Made by a program: the position numbers and the translations under genes
Notes under the pieces: model-generated
Seen by the model: the letters and a program-made list of their open reading frames with translations, nothing else
Database searches by the model: none
Told to the model about the DNA's origin: nothing
Source of the DNA: Sphingobium faniae
Lineage (GTDB): Bacteria; Pseudomonadota; Alphaproteobacteria; Sphingomonadales; Sphingomonadaceae
Direction of reading: 5' to 3'
Assembly (NCBI GenBank): GCA_900100475.1
Contig: FMTU01000004.1
Coordinates: 345,104-409,103, forward strand
DNA length: 64,000 bases
In this document: piece after piece, positions 51,845 through 61,370 of the stretch
How positions within the stretch are numbered: position 1 is the stretch's first letter
Layout of the letters: every line of letters starts with the position of its first letter

Positions 51845-52759
51845 ATGTCCGCTGAATCCCGTTTCCTGTCCCTGTTGCGCTCCATCGCGACCGATCCGGC
51901 CGCGCGCGGGCTGGCCGACGATGTGGCGCTGCTGGAGATTGGCGGCGCTCGCCTGATCCTGACCAGCGACACGATGGTGGAGGGCGTCCACTATCTGCCC
52001 GCCGATCCGCCCGCCGATATCGGGTGGAAGCTGGCGGCGGTGAATCTCTCCGATCTTGCCGCCAAAGGCGCAAAGCCCGCCGGTTGCCTGTTGAGCTATG
52101 CCTTGTCGGGTGACGAAAGCTGGGACGCGACGTTTCTCGAAGGGCTGAAAGAGGCGCTGAACTATTATGCCATGCCGCTGCTGGGCGGCGACACGGTGAC
52201 GATGCCGCCCCGCGCGCCGCGCAGTTACAGCCTGACCGCGATCGGAGAAGCGACCGGCCCCATTCCCGCCCGAAGCGGAGCGCGGGCGGGCGACCGCCTT
52301 TATGTCACCGGCCCGGTCGGCGATGCGGGCGTGGGGCTGGAACTGGCGCGCCTGTCGTCCGGCGCCGCCGGGCCGCTGATCGAGGCGTTTCGCCGTCCGC
52401 GCCCACGCCTTGCCGAAGGGATGCTGCTGGCGCCTCATGTCCATGCGATGATGGATGTGTCGGACGGTCTGCTGCTGGATGCATCGCGCATGGGCGCGGC
52501 GAGCGGGCTGGCCGTGACCATCGACCATATCCCGCTGTCTTCCGCGCTGGAGGCGGTCCGCGGCGGCAGCACCGCGACGCAGATCGCCGCCGCGCGGGCG
52601 GGGGACGATTATGAACTGCTCTTCGCCTTGCCCGCCAGGATGAAGCCGTCCGTGCGCGCCATTCCCGTGGGCCGTTTTTCGGCGGGCGCGGGCCTGACGC
52701 TGGTGATCGACGGCGCGGCGGTGCCGCTCCCCGACAGCCTCGGTTGGGAGCATGGCTGA
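51845..52759 (+). CDS. thiL: Thiamine-monophosphate kinase
   Basis: Phosphorylates thiamine monophosphate to the cofactor thiamine diphosphate. The 304-residue PurM-like protein has DDVALLEIGGARLILTSDTM, then the metal site NLSDLAAKGAKP, LLGGDTVTMPP and MMDVSDGLLLDASRM. Its start ATG 51845 is close after nusB. No TPP riboswitch is apparent upstream. The C-terminus ends LPDSLGWEHG. Confidence 0.94.
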   Translation: MSAESRFLSLLRSIATDPAARGLADDVALLEIGGARLILTSDTMVEGVHYLPADPPADIGWKLAAVNLSDLAAKGAKPAGCLLSYALSGDESWDATFLEGLKEALNYYAMPLLGGDTVTMPPRAPRSYSLTAIGEATGPIPARSGARAGDRLYVTGPVGDAGVGLELARLSSGAAGPLIEAFRRPRPRLAEGMLLAPHVHAMMDVSDGLLLDASRMGAASGLAVTIDHIPLSSALEAVRGGSTATQIAAARAGDDYELLFALPARMKPSVRAIPVGRFSAGAGLTLVIDGAAVPLPDSLGWEHG

Positions 52760-52998
52760 GCGCCGCGTGAATTAGCGCCTCATCATAATGGGTTGACGCG
52801 GGCTTTTCCCCCTGTAGCTTCGCATGATCCTGTTTTCAGCCCGGTTGGACTGCCTGATGCGCGCGACCCTGATGCTGAGTGATGCGGTGCCCGATGCCGG
52901 ATGTGTCTGTTTCCGGCTGCCCGCCCTTGCGTTCTTCGCCTGCCCGTCTTCCCTGCGGAGCGGCCGATGAATCTGATAACCGGGGGAGAGGAACATCC

Positions 52999-55122
52999 AT
53001 GCAGATTGTCTATATCGCCATAGGGTGCGGCCTGCTGGCCGTGCTCTACGGCATTTTCACCAGTCGCCAGGTGTTGGCCGCATCGCCCGGCAATGACACC
53101 ATGCAGGCGATCGCGGGCGCGATTCAAGAGGGCGCGAAAGCCTATCTGGGCCGCCAATATACGACGATCGCGCTGGTCGGCGTCGTCGTCGCCGTGCTTG
53201 TGGCGTTTTTCCTTGGTCTGACGTCGGCCCTCGGCTTCGTCATCGGCGCGATCCTGTCAGGCGCGGCGGGCTTCATCGGCATGAACATTTCCGTTCGGGC
53301 CAATGTCCGCACCGCAGAAGCCGCGCGCGGCACGCTGCAGCAGGGATTGACCGTCGCCTTCCGCGCGGGAGCCATCACCGGAATGCTGGTGGCGGGTCTG
53401 GCGCTGCTCGCGATCAGCCTCTTCTACTGGTATCTGACGGGTCCGGCGGGCCATGCGCCCGATGACCGGCTGGTGATCGACTCTCTGGTGGCGCTGGCCT
53501 TCGGCGCGTCGCTCATCTCCATCTTCGCGCGTCTGGGCGGCGGCATCTTCACCAAGGCGGCGGACGTGGGCGCGGACCTTGTGGGCAAGGTGGAGGCGGG
53601 CATCCCGGAGGATGATCCCCGCAACCCGGCCGTGATCGCGGACAATGTCGGCGACAATGTCGGCGACTGCGCGGGCATGGCGGCGGACCTGTTCGAAACC
53701 TATGTGGTGACGGTCGGCGCGACCATGGTGCTGACCGCGCTGCTGGTGAGCGGCGTGGACAACATCTTCCTTCACAAGCTGATGGCCTTGCCGCTGATCG
53801 TGGGCGGCGTGTGCATCATCACGTCGATCATCGGCACCTATATGGTGCGTCTTGGCGCCAGCCAGTCGATCATGGGCGCGCTTTACAAGGGCTTCTGGAC
53901 CACCGCGATCCTGTCGATCCCGGCGCTCTATTTCGTGACGCAATATACGCTGGGCGATCTCGATACGGTCTTCGGGGCCGATCTGGACGGCCATGGCGGC
54001 TATACCGGCATGGCGCTGTTCTGGTCGATGATGGTGGGTCTGGCCGTCACCGGCCTGATCGTGTGGATCACCGAATATTATACCGGCACCAATTACCGCC
54101 CGGTCCGCTCCATCGCGCGGGCATCGGAAACCGGCCATGGCACCAACGTCATTCAGGGTCTGGCCGTTTCCCTTGAAGCGACCGCATTGCCGACGCTGGT
54201 GATCGTGGTCGGCATCATCGTCGCCTATAGTCAGGCGGGCCTGATCGGCATCGCCTTTGCCGCCACGGCCATGCTGGCGCTGGCCGGGATGGTGGTCGCG
54301 CTCGACGCCTATGGCCCGGTGACGGACAATGCCGGCGGCATCGCGGAAATGGCGCATATGGACGACAGCGTCCGGGTCAAGACCGACGCGCTCGACGCGG
54401 TGGGCAACACGACCAAGGCGGTGACGAAGGGCTACGCCATCGGATCGGCGGGCCTTGCCGCGCTGGTGCTGTTCGGCGCCTATACGGAGGATCTGAAATT
54501 CTACAACACGGCGCTGGGCCTCACCGAGCCGGTCGATTTCAGCCTTTCCAACCCCTATGTCATCGTCGGCCTGCTTCTGGGCGCGCTGCTGCCCTATCTG
54601 TTCGGCGCGATGGGCATGACGGCCGTGGGCCGCGCGGCGGGCGATGTGGTGAAGGATGTGCGCGATCAGTTCGCCGCTGACAAGGGCATCATGGACGGGA
54701 CGTCGCGGCCCAATTATGCCCGCACCGTCGACCTCGTCACCAAGGCCGCGATCAAGGAGATGATCGTGCCCAGCCTGCTCCCGGTGCTGGCCCCGATCGT
54801 CGTCTATTTCGCGATTTCGGCGGTGGCGGGCACGGACAACGGCTTTGCGGCTTTGGGCGCTTTGCTGCTGGGCGTGATCGTGTCGGGCCTGTTCGTCGCG
54901 ATCTCCATGACATCGGGCGGCGGCGCGTGGGACAATGCCAAGAAATATATCGAGGACGGTCATCATGGCGGCAAGGGCAGTGAAGCCCACAAGGCTGCGG
55001 TGACGGGCGACACGGTCGGCGATCCCTACAAGGACACGGCCGGTCCCGCCGTGAACCCGATGATCAAGATCACCAACATCGTCGCGCTGCTGCTGCTCGC
55101 GGCGTTGGCGCACGGCGCATGA
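52999..55122 (+). CDS. hppA: Membrane-bound H+-translocating pyrophosphatase, K+-independent
   Basis: Uses pyrophosphate hydrolysis to pump protons across the inner membrane. The 707-residue protein has about 16 helices. The pyrophosphate-binding loop is [20 protein letters not shown] followed by [20 protein letters not shown]; a second catalytic segment is [16 protein letters not shown]. In the segment [18 protein letters not shown] the Lys marks the K+-independent subclass (K+-dependent enzymes have Ala). ATG 52999 has GGGGGAGAGGAAC before it. A hairpin terminator follows. It complements the many pyrophosphate-releasing enzymes in the window. Confidence 0.96.
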   Translation: MQIVYIAIGCGLLAVLYGIFTSRQVLAASPGNDTMQAIAGAIQEGAKAYLGRQYTTIALVGVVVAVLVAFFLGLTSALGFVIGAILSGAAGFIGMNISVRANVRTAEAARGTLQQGLTVAFRAGAITGMLVAGLALLAISLFYWYLTGPAGHAPDDRLVIDSLVALAFGASLISIFARLGGGIFTKAADVGADLVGKVEAGIPEDDPRNPAVIADNVGDNVGDCAGMAADLFETYVVTVGATMVLTALLVSGVDNIFLHKLMALPLIVGGVCIITSIIGTYMVRLGASQSIMGALYKGFWTTAILSIPALYFVTQYTLGDLDTVFGADLDGHGGYTGMALFWSMMVGLAVTGLIVWITEYYTGTNYRPVRSIARASETGHGTNVIQGLAVSLEATALPTLVIVVGIIVAYSQAGLIGIAFAATAMLALAGMVVALDAYGPVTDNAGGIAEMAHMDDSVRVKTDALDAVGNTTKAVTKGYAIGSAGLAALVLFGAYTEDLKFYNTALGLTEPVDFSLSNPYVIVGLLLGALLPYLFGAMGMTAVGRAAGDVVKDVRDQFAADKGIMDGTSRPNYARTVDLVTKAAIKEMIVPSLLPVLAPIVVYFAISAVAGTDNGFAALGALLLGVIVSGLFVAISMTSGGGAWDNAKKYIEDGHHGGKGSEAHKAAVTGDTVGDPYKDTAGPAVNPMIKITNIVALLLLAALAHGA

Positions 55123-55141
55123 TGAAATAAGGGGGCGGACG

Positions 55142-55171
55142 GGGGCCATCGGATTCATGTCCGGTGGCCCC
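55142..55171 (+). terminator. Intrinsic terminator after hppA
   Basis: GGGGCCATCGGA (55142-55153) pairs with TCCGGTGGCCCC (55160-55171), with one T-G wobble and a six-base loop, and is followed by TTT. It begins 20 bases after the hppA stop. Confidence 0.8.
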
Positions 55172-55226
55172 TTTCTGCATGGCCTTTCCTTGCTCCTGTC
55201 CCGGCCCGCGCCTATAGGCTGCCGCC

Positions 55227-56351
55227 ATGAACAGCGAACCCCATCGCTCGCAACTGGCCGCGCTCGAAGCGCGGGGCCGCCTTCGCCGCCTGATCCCTCG
55301 TTCGGGCCGCGACTTCGCTTCCAACGATTATCTCGGCCTTTCCTCCGACCCGATCATCGGGCAGGCGGTGGCGGACGCCGTCGGCCGTGGCGTGCCGGTG
55401 GGATCGGGCGGATCGCGCCTGCTGCGCGGCAACGCACCTGAGCATGAAGGGCTGGAGGCGAAGGCGGCGGCCTTTTTCCGCACCGAAGCCGCCTTGTTCA
55501 TGGCCAATGGCCTGCTGGCGAACATGGCGCTGCTGTCGGCCCTGCCGCAGCGGGGCGACCTGATCGTCGCGGACGAATTGATCCACGCCAGCGTACATGA
55601 CGGCATCCGCCTGTCGAAGGCCGCCGCCGTCTTTGCCCGCCACAATGACGCGCAGAGCTTTGCCGACCTGATCGCCGCATGGCGCGCGGAAGGCGGCAAG
55701 GGGCGCGTGTGGATCGCGGTCGAGACGCTCTATTCCATGGATGGCGACATGGCCCCGCTATCCGACCTGGCGGAGATCGCCGCCCGCCACGACGCCATGT
55801 TGCTGCTGGACGAAGCCCATGCCACCGGCGTTTTCGGCCTGGCGGGCAGGGGGCTTTCGACTGCGCTCGACGGACTGCACAACGTCATCACCCTGCACAC
55901 CTGCGGCAAGGCGATGGGGGTGGAAGGCGCATTGATCTGCGGCCCGCGCCTCTATGCGGATTATCTCGTGAACCGCGCGCGCGCCTTCATCTTCACGACC
56001 GCGCCTTCCCCGCTGATGGCGGTGGCGGTGTCGGCCGCGCTCGACCGGATCGAGACGGCCGACGATCACCGGCAGCGCCTTGATTCCCTGCGGCAGGACG
56101 CGGCGGAGGAGATTTGCGCCCCGCTCGGCCTGCCATCGCCACGCAGCCAGATCATTCCGGTCATATTGGGCAAGGACAGCCACGCCATGGAGGTGGCGGG
56201 CGCCCTGCAACAGGCCGGTTTCGACGTGCGCGGCATCCGCCCGCCGACCGTGCCGCCGGGCACCAGCCGCTTGCGCGTATCCCTGACGCTCAATGTCGGG
56301 CGTGCCGATGTGGTAGCGCTGGGCGAGCTATTGCGGCGGGTGCTGGCATGA
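55227..56351 (+). CDS. bioF: 8-amino-7-oxononanoate synthase
   Basis: First dedicated biotin-ring step, condensing pimeloyl thioester with alanine using PLP. The 374-residue type-I aminotransferase-fold protein has [38 protein letters not shown] and [15 protein letters not shown]. The PLP-lysine lies in [18 protein letters not shown]. Length is normal. Its stop overlaps the bioD start (ATGA). The biotin genes bioB and bioC/H are not in this window. Confidence 0.95.
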   Translation: MNSEPHRSQLAALEARGRLRRLIPRSGRDFASNDYLGLSSDPIIGQAVADAVGRGVPVGSGGSRLLRGNAPEHEGLEAKAAAFFRTEAALFMANGLLANMALLSALPQRGDLIVADELIHASVHDGIRLSKAAAVFARHNDAQSFADLIAAWRAEGGKGRVWIAVETLYSMDGDMAPLSDLAEIAARHDAMLLLDEAHATGVFGLAGRGLSTALDGLHNVITLHTCGKAMGVEGALICGPRLYADYLVNRARAFIFTTAPSPLMAVAVSAALDRIETADDHRQRLDSLRQDAAEEICAPLGLPSPRSQIIPVILGKDSHAMEVAGALQQAGFDVRGIRPPTVPPGTSRLRVSLTLNVGRADVVALGELLRRVLA

Positions 56352-56968
56352 GCCTCTTCGTCGTCACCGGCACCGATACGGGCATCGGCAAGACGGTCTT
56401 TGCCGCCGGGTTGGCGGGAGCGATCGGCGGCTATTACTGGAAGCCGATCCAGGCGGGCGTCGATCCCGAAGGCGACAGCGAGACTGTGGCGCGGCTTTCG
56501 GGCCTGCCCGCCCGCCGCATCCTGCCGGAAGCCTATCGGCTCAGCACCCCCGCATCGCCCCATCTGGCGGCGCGGATCGACGGGGTGGAGATCAGGCTCG
56601 ACCGGCTCGCGCTGCCGGCGGTCGACGGGCCGCTGGTGGTGGAGGGCGCGGGCGGGGTGCTTGTGCCGGTCAGCGGGACGATGCTGATGGCGGACCTGTT
56701 CGCGCATTGGAGCAAGCCGGTGATCCTCTGCGCCCGCACCGGCCTTGGCACGATCAACCACAGCCTGCTCAGCATAGAGGCGCTGCGGGCGCGGGGCGTG
56801 CCGATCGCGGGCATCGCCTTCATCGGCGATCCCCATGCGGAAAATGAGCGGATCATTCCGGCACTGGGCCGGGTCGCCAATCTGGGCCGCCTGCCGCATC
56901 TCCGGGCGCTTGATCCCGCCAGTCTCGCCACGGCGTTCGCCGCGGGGATAAAGCTGCCCGCCATTTGA
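56348..56968 (+). CDS. bioD: Dethiobiotin synthase
   Basis: Forms the ureido ring of dethiobiotin with CO2 and ATP. The 206-residue P-loop protein has [20 protein letters not shown] at the start, YWKPIQAGV for substrate binding, and [14 protein letters not shown] with a conserved catalytic Glu. Start ATG 56348 overlaps the bioF stop, so they are translationally coupled. The family length is usual. 122 bases separate it from the M13 peptidase gene. Confidence 0.95.
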   Translation: MSLFVVTGTDTGIGKTVFAAGLAGAIGGYYWKPIQAGVDPEGDSETVARLSGLPARRILPEAYRLSTPASPHLAARIDGVEIRLDRLALPAVDGPLVVEGAGGVLVPVSGTMLMADLFAHWSKPVILCARTGLGTINHSLLSIEALRARGVPIAGIAFIGDPHAENERIIPALGRVANLGRLPHLRALDPASLATAFAAGIKLPAI

Positions 56969-57089
56969 CCGGAACCCCCCGGCGGCTGTCATTTTTCGAC
57001 AAACGACATGGACAAGGCGGTTCCTTGCCGTTTCAAGTCCTTGCATGTCGGTCGCCCTGGCGCGGCCGGTCCAGGCAAGGGAAAGTACG

Positions 57090-59123
57090 ATGAAAAATCT
57101 TCTTCTGGGTGCAGCGATGTCGGCGCTGGCACTATCGTCTCCGGTGGCGTGGGCCGATCCCGCGCCGCAGTCGCGGGCGGCGGACAAACCCGTTTACGGC
57201 GCTTATGGTTTCGACACGGCGGGGATGGACGCATCCGTAAAGCCCGGCGACGATTTCTACGATCACGCCAACGGCACCTGGGCGAAGAACACGCCGATCC
57301 CGGCGGACAAGTCCAACTATGGCGCATTCAACACGCTGGATGACCTGTCGCGCGAACGCACGCGCGGCATCCTGGAAGCGGCGCAGGGCGATCCGTCGAG
57401 CAAGATCGGCGCAGCCTATGCCAGCTATATGGACGCCGCCGCCGTGAAGGGGAAGGGCCTCGCCCCCGTCAAGCCGTGGCTCGCCGAAATCGGCAAGGTG
57501 AAGAGCAAGGCCGATTATGTCGCGCTGGCCGCCAGGGCGGCGCGGGCGGGGATCAGCGGTCCGTTCAGCATCTATGTCGGGCAGGACGACAAAGACCCCG
57601 AAAGCTATATTCTCAGCCTGCGTCAGGACGGCATCGGCCTGCCCGACCGGGACTATCATCTGGAAGCCGACGACAAGATGGCGGCGATCCGCACCGCCTA
57701 TGTCGCCCATCTGGAAAAGATGCTGACGCTGGCGGGCGAAGCCAATGCCAGGGCCCGCGCCGAAGCGCTGATGGCGTTCGAAACGGAAATCGCCAAGGTT
57801 CACTGGAGCCAGATCGACAGCCGCGATGCGGACAAGACCTATAACAAGATGACGCTGGCGGAGCTTCAGAAGGCCGCGCCCGGTTTCGACTTCGCAGCCT
57901 TTTTCGCGGCCAACAAGCTGAAGCCCGCCGCCTTGATCGTGGCCCAGCCCGGTGCCGTCACCGGCGAAGCGGCGCTGATCGCAAAGGCGCCCATCGGCGT
58001 GCTGAAGGACGCGCTGCTGCTGCGCAGCCTTCATGCCTATGCCGATTATCTGCCCGACAGCGTGGCGGACGAGGATTTCGCCTTTTACGGCACGACCCTT
58101 TCCGGCACGCCGCAGCGCGAGGAACGGTGGAAGCGGGGCATCGACTTCCTCAAGGAATCGCTCGGCGAGGAAGTGGGCAAGGTCTATGTCGCGCAATATT
58201 TCCCGCCGGAAACCAAGGCGGCGGTGGACCAGCTCGTCAAGAATGTGATCGCCGCCATGGGCCGCCGCATCGACGGGCTAAGCTGGATGGGCGGGGAAGC
58301 GAAAGCCCGCGCCCACAAGAAGCTGGCCGCCTTCACGCCCAAGATCGGCTATCCCGACAAATGGCGCGATTATGCGGGCCTGACGATCGAGCGCGGCGAC
58401 CTGTTCGGCAATGCGCAGCGGTCCAGCCAGTTCGCCTTCGATTATGAAATGAACAAGCTCGGCAAGCCGGTCGACCGGCAGGAATGGTTCATGACGCCGA
58501 TGGAGATCAACGCCTATGCCAATTTCGGCATGGTGGAGATCGTCTTCCCGGCCGCGATCCTGCAAGCGCCCTTCTTCGATCCCCATGCCGACCCGGCGGT
58601 CAACTATGGCGGTATCGGCGCGGTGATCGGCCATGAACTCAGCCATCATTTCGACGATCAGGGCGCGAAATATGATGAAACCGGCAAGCTCAACCAATGG
58701 TGGACCGACGCCGATGTCGCCGCCTTCAAGGGGCTGACCGACAAGCTGGTCGCGCAATATGACGCCTATGAACCCTTCCCCGGCGCGCATGTGAAGGGCG
58801 CCTTCACGCTGGGCGAGAATATCGGCGATCTGGCGGGGCTGGCCGTGGCGCTCGACGCCTATCACGCCTCGCTGGGCGGCAAGCCCGCGCCGGTGATCGA
58901 CGGCACGACCGGCGACCAGCGTTTCTTCCTCGGCTGGGCGCAGGTGTGGCGGCGTAATTACCGGGAAGCGAACCTGCGCCAGCGGCTCGTCACCGACCCG
59001 CATGCGCCGTCACAATATCGCGCCGACATCGTGCGCAATTTCGACGCCTGGTATGACGCGTTCAAGCCCGCGTCGGGCGGCAAGATCTACCTTGCCCCCA
59101 AGGACCGCGTGAAGATCTGGTAA
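57090..59123 (+). CDS. M13 family zinc metallopeptidase (neprilysin-like), secreted
   Basis: A 677-residue secreted peptidase. The signal peptide is MKNLLLGAAMSALALSSPVA ending at WADPA. The zinc motif is VIGHELSHHFDDQGA (HExxH), with the third ligand in GENIGDLAGLAVALDAYH (ExxxD) and NAYANFGMVEIVFPAAILQA before it. The lectin-free C-terminus ends DRVKIW, close to the usual CxVW but with Lys instead of Cys. It cuts peptides under about 40 residues in the periplasm or outside. ATG 57090 has GGGAAAG before it. It interrupts the biotin genes (bioF, bioD before and bioA after) and ends in its own terminator. Confidence 0.92.
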   Translation: MKNLLLGAAMSALALSSPVAWADPAPQSRAADKPVYGAYGFDTAGMDASVKPGDDFYDHANGTWAKNTPIPADKSNYGAFNTLDDLSRERTRGILEAAQGDPSSKIGAAYASYMDAAAVKGKGLAPVKPWLAEIGKVKSKADYVALAARAARAGISGPFSIYVGQDDKDPESYILSLRQDGIGLPDRDYHLEADDKMAAIRTAYVAHLEKMLTLAGEANARARAEALMAFETEIAKVHWSQIDSRDADKTYNKMTLAELQKAAPGFDFAAFFAANKLKPAALIVAQPGAVTGEAALIAKAPIGVLKDALLLRSLHAYADYLPDSVADEDFAFYGTTLSGTPQREERWKRGIDFLKESLGEEVGKVYVAQYFPPETKAAVDQLVKNVIAAMGRRIDGLSWMGGEAKARAHKKLAAFTPKIGYPDKWRDYAGLTIERGDLFGNAQRSSQFAFDYEMNKLGKPVDRQEWFMTPMEINAYANFGMVEIVFPAAILQAPFFDPHADPAVNYGGIGAVIGHELSHHFDDQGAKYDETGKLNQWWTDADVAAFKGLTDKLVAQYDAYEPFPGAHVKGAFTLGENIGDLAGLAVALDAYHASLGGKPAPVIDGTTGDQRFFLGWAQVWRRNYREANLRQRLVTDPHAPSQYRADIVRNFDAWYDAFKPASGGKIYLAPKDRVKIW

Positions 59124-59128
59124 ATAGG

Positions 59129-59155
59129 AAGAGCGCCGGTCATGCCGGCGCTCTT
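59129..59155 (+). terminator. Intrinsic terminator after the M13 peptidase gene
   Basis: AAGAGCGCCGG (59129-59139) pairs perfectly with CCGGCGCTCTT (59145-59155) around a five-base loop, followed by T's, six bases after the stop. It should isolate bioA from the genes upstream. Confidence 0.85.
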
Positions 59156-59212
59156 TCAATCTGCTTCCGTCTCGCGGTTTCATTCGAAGGAAAGAGCCTC
59201 TAAGGCTCCTGC

Positions 59213-60508
59213 ATGACTTCTCCTGTCTGGCATCCCTTCCACCAGCATGGCCTTGGCGAGCCGATCCCGCATGTCGTGCGGGCGGAAGGGGCGGTGCTGC
59301 ATCTGGCCGGCGGCGGCACGCTGATCGACGCTGTTTCGAGCTGGTGGGTGACGACCCACGGCCATTGCCACCCGCGCATCGCCGCGGCGATCGCGGAGCA
59401 GGCGGGGCGGCTCGATCAGTTGATCTTCGCGGGCTATACCCACGGACCGGCGGAGGAGGTGGCGCGCGGCCTGATCGACCTTGCGCCCCGTTCGGCCGGG
59501 CGTGATCCGCTGGCGCATGTCTTCTTTTCCGACAGCGGCTCCACGGCGGTGGAAGTGGCGCTCAAAATGGCGCTGGGCTATTGGCGCAATCTGGCGCTGG
59601 ACGGGCTGGCGCAGGCGCGGCACCGCATCCTCGTCCTGGAACATGGCTATCATGGCGACACCATCGGCGCGATGTCGGTGGGGGAACGGGGCGTCTATAA
59701 TCAGGCATGGGCGCCGTTGCTGTTCGATGTCGGGACCATCCCTTTTCCCGCTCCGGGCCGCGAGCAGGCGGCGCTTGATGCGCTGGAATCCGCCTGCGCC
59801 GCGCCGGAAAAGCCCGCCGCCTTCATCGTCGAACCGCTGATATTGGGCGCGGGCGGGATGCTGATTTACCCGGCGCCCGTTCTGCGCGGCATGGCGGCGA
59901 TCTGCGCGCGGCATGACGTGCTGTTCATCGCGGATGAGGTGATGACCGGATGGGGCCGCACCGGCACGCTCTTCGCCTGTGAGCAGGCGGGCGTCGTGCC
60001 CGACATCATGGCCGTGGCGAAGGGTATCACTGGCGGTGCGATCCCGCTGGCGGCGACTCTGGCGACGGGACGTATTTTCGACGCGCACAAGTCGACGGAC
60101 CGCGCGCGTCTTTTCTACCATTCGTCCAGCTATACCGCGAATGCCATCGCCTGCGCCGCGGCCTGCGCCAATCTCGCCATCTGGCGGCAGGAAGATGTGC
60201 TGGGCCGCATCGGCAAGCTGGCGGAAGGCGTCGCCTCAAGGCTGGCGAAGCTGGCCGATCATCCGGCTTTCACCAACCCCCGGCAACTGGGCGCGGTGGC
60301 CGCGATCGACCTGATCGCGCCGGATGCGGGCTATCTTTCCGACCTTGCGCCGCGCCTGCGCGCTTTCTTTCAGGAACGCGGCATCTTGCTGCGGCCGCTG
60401 GGCAACACCATCTACCTGATGCCGCCCTATTGCCTCGATGCCGACCAGCTCGATTGTGTCTTTGTGGCACTCTCCGAAGCCGGAGAGTGCTTTGGCGTGC
60501 GGACTTGA
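59213..60508 (+). CDS. bioA: Adenosylmethionine--8-amino-7-oxononanoate aminotransferase
   Basis: Transfers an amino group from SAM to KAPA, giving DAPA in biotin synthesis. The 431-residue class-III aminotransferase has SSWWVTTHGHCHPRIAAAIA, FFSDSGSTAVEVALKMALGY and DEVMTGWGRTGTLFACEQAG. The PLP-lysine lies in MAVAKGITGGAIPLAATLA. A ten-base-pair hairpin is formed by its last codons. Its own promoter is likely in the 57 bases after the peptidase terminator. Length is normal. Confidence 0.95.
   Translation: MTSPVWHPFHQHGLGEPIPHVVRAEGAVLHLAGGGTLIDAVSSWWVTTHGHCHPRIAAAIAEQAGRLDQLIFAGYTHGPAEEVARGLIDLAPRSAGRDPLAHVFFSDSGSTAVEVALKMALGYWRNLALDGLAQARHRILVLEHGYHGDTIGAMSVGERGVYNQAWAPLLFDVGTIPFPAPGREQAALDALESACAAPEKPAAFIVEPLILGAGGMLIYPAPVLRGMAAICARHDVLFIADEVMTGWGRTGTLFACEQAGVVPDIMAVAKGITGGAIPLAATLATGRIFDAHKSTDRARLFYHSSSYTANAIACAAACANLAIWRQEDVLGRIGKLAEGVASRLAKLADHPAFTNPRQLGAVAAIDLIAPDAGYLSDLAPRLRAFFQERGILLRPLGNTIYLMPPYCLDADQLDCVFVALSEAGECFGVRT
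60467..60490 (+). terminator. Hairpin within the last codons of bioA
   Basis: GCACTCTCCG (60467-60476) pairs perfectly with CGGAGAGTGC (60481-60490) around a four-base AAGC loop, followed by TTTGG. It lies inside coding sequence 18 bases before the bioA stop and 76 before infA. It could be a terminator or an attenuator that keeps bioA and infA transcription apart. Confidence 0.55.
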
Positions 60509-60565
60509 CTTTCATTTTCTGCATTTTGGCGCTATGGCGGCGCGATTTTTCGACATCGGGATATT

Positions 60566-60784
60566 ATGGCCAAAGAAGAACTGCTTGAAATGCGCGGACA
60601 GGTTGTGGAGCTTCTCCCCAACGCCATGTTTCGCGTCCGGCTTGAGAATGACCACGAAATTCTCGGCCATACTGCTGGTAAAATGCGGAAAAACCGCATT
60701 CGCGTGCTGGTCGGCGACGAAGTGCTTGTCGAGCTGACACCCTACGACCTGACCAAGGGTCGGATCACCTATCGCTTCAAATAA
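60566..60784 (+). CDS. infA: Translation initiation factor IF-1
   Basis: Seventy-two residues, the standard length. The OB-fold sequence [40 protein letters not shown] and [20 protein letters not shown] is unmistakable. It binds the 30S A site and, with IF-2 and IF-3, selects initiator tRNA. It precedes maf by five bases and runs on to RNase G and yacG, an operon joining translation start with cell-envelope and RNA-processing genes that is common in alphaproteobacteria. Confidence 0.98.
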   Translation: MAKEELLEMRGQVVELLPNAMFRVRLENDHEILGHTAGKMRKNRIRVLVGDEVLVELTPYDLTKGRITYRFK

Positions 60785-60789
60785 GCCCG

Positions 60790-61362
60790 ATGCGGCTGAT
60801 ACTCGCTTCGGCTTCTCCACGGCGTCTTGCGCTGCTGGAGCAGGTTGGCGTCGTCCCCGATGCGGTGGACCCCGCCGACATCGACGAAACCATGCAAAAG
60901 GGGGAACTGCCTGCCCCCTATGCGGCGCGTGTCGCGGCGGAGAAGGGCGCGCGAGTGGCGACCCGGCATCCCGGCGCGCTGGTTCTTTCCGGCGATACGG
61001 TCGTGGCTGCGGGTCGCCGCATCCTGCCCAAGGCGGAAAGCGAGGCGCAGGCGCGCACATGCCTCGCCTTGCTGTCCGGTCGTCGCCACCGGGTGCTGAG
61101 CGCGATCACGCTGATCGACGCGGAAGGCAAGGCGCGCCATCGTCTCTCCACCAATATCGTCATCTTCAAGCGGCTGGACCGGGCGGAGATCGACGCCTAT
61201 CTTGCCAGCGGCGAATGGCGCGGCAAGGCGGGCGGCTATGCGATCCAGGGCCGTGCCGCCGGCCTCATTCGCTCCATTCAGGGCAGCCACAGCGCGATCA
61301 TGGGTTTGCCTCTTTACGAAACGCGGGTGCTGCTGCGCGCCGCTGGTTATCCCTGTGATTGA
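60790..61362 (+). CDS. maf: Maf family nucleotide pyrophosphatase
   Basis: Hydrolyses non-canonical or modified nucleoside triphosphates. The 190-residue protein has LASASPRRLALLEQVGVVPD at the start, LSGDTVVAAGRRILPKAESE (metal site) and GGYAIQGRAAGLIRSIQGSH. This matches the Maf family, also called septum formation inhibitor. It lies five bases after infA and eight before RNase G in the same direction, a common alphaproteobacterial arrangement. The exact nucleotide substrate subclass is not assigned. Confidence 0.92.
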   Translation: MRLILASASPRRLALLEQVGVVPDAVDPADIDETMQKGELPAPYAARVAAEKGARVATRHPGALVLSGDTVVAAGRRILPKAESEAQARTCLALLSGRRHRVLSAITLIDAEGKARHRLSTNIVIFKRLDRAEIDAYLASGEWRGKAGGYAIQGRAAGLIRSIQGSHSAIMGLPLYETRVLLRAAGYPCD

Positions 61363-61370
61363 GGTTTCCT

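Noticed and set aside
49959..52073. A 704-codon minus-strand frame over hisD, nusB and thiL
   Set aside because: Three well-supported genes lie on the other strand. The frame has no motif and no ribosome site.
53257..55158. A 633-codon minus-strand frame over hppA
   Set aside because: Antisense to a full H+-pyrophosphatase; no motif.
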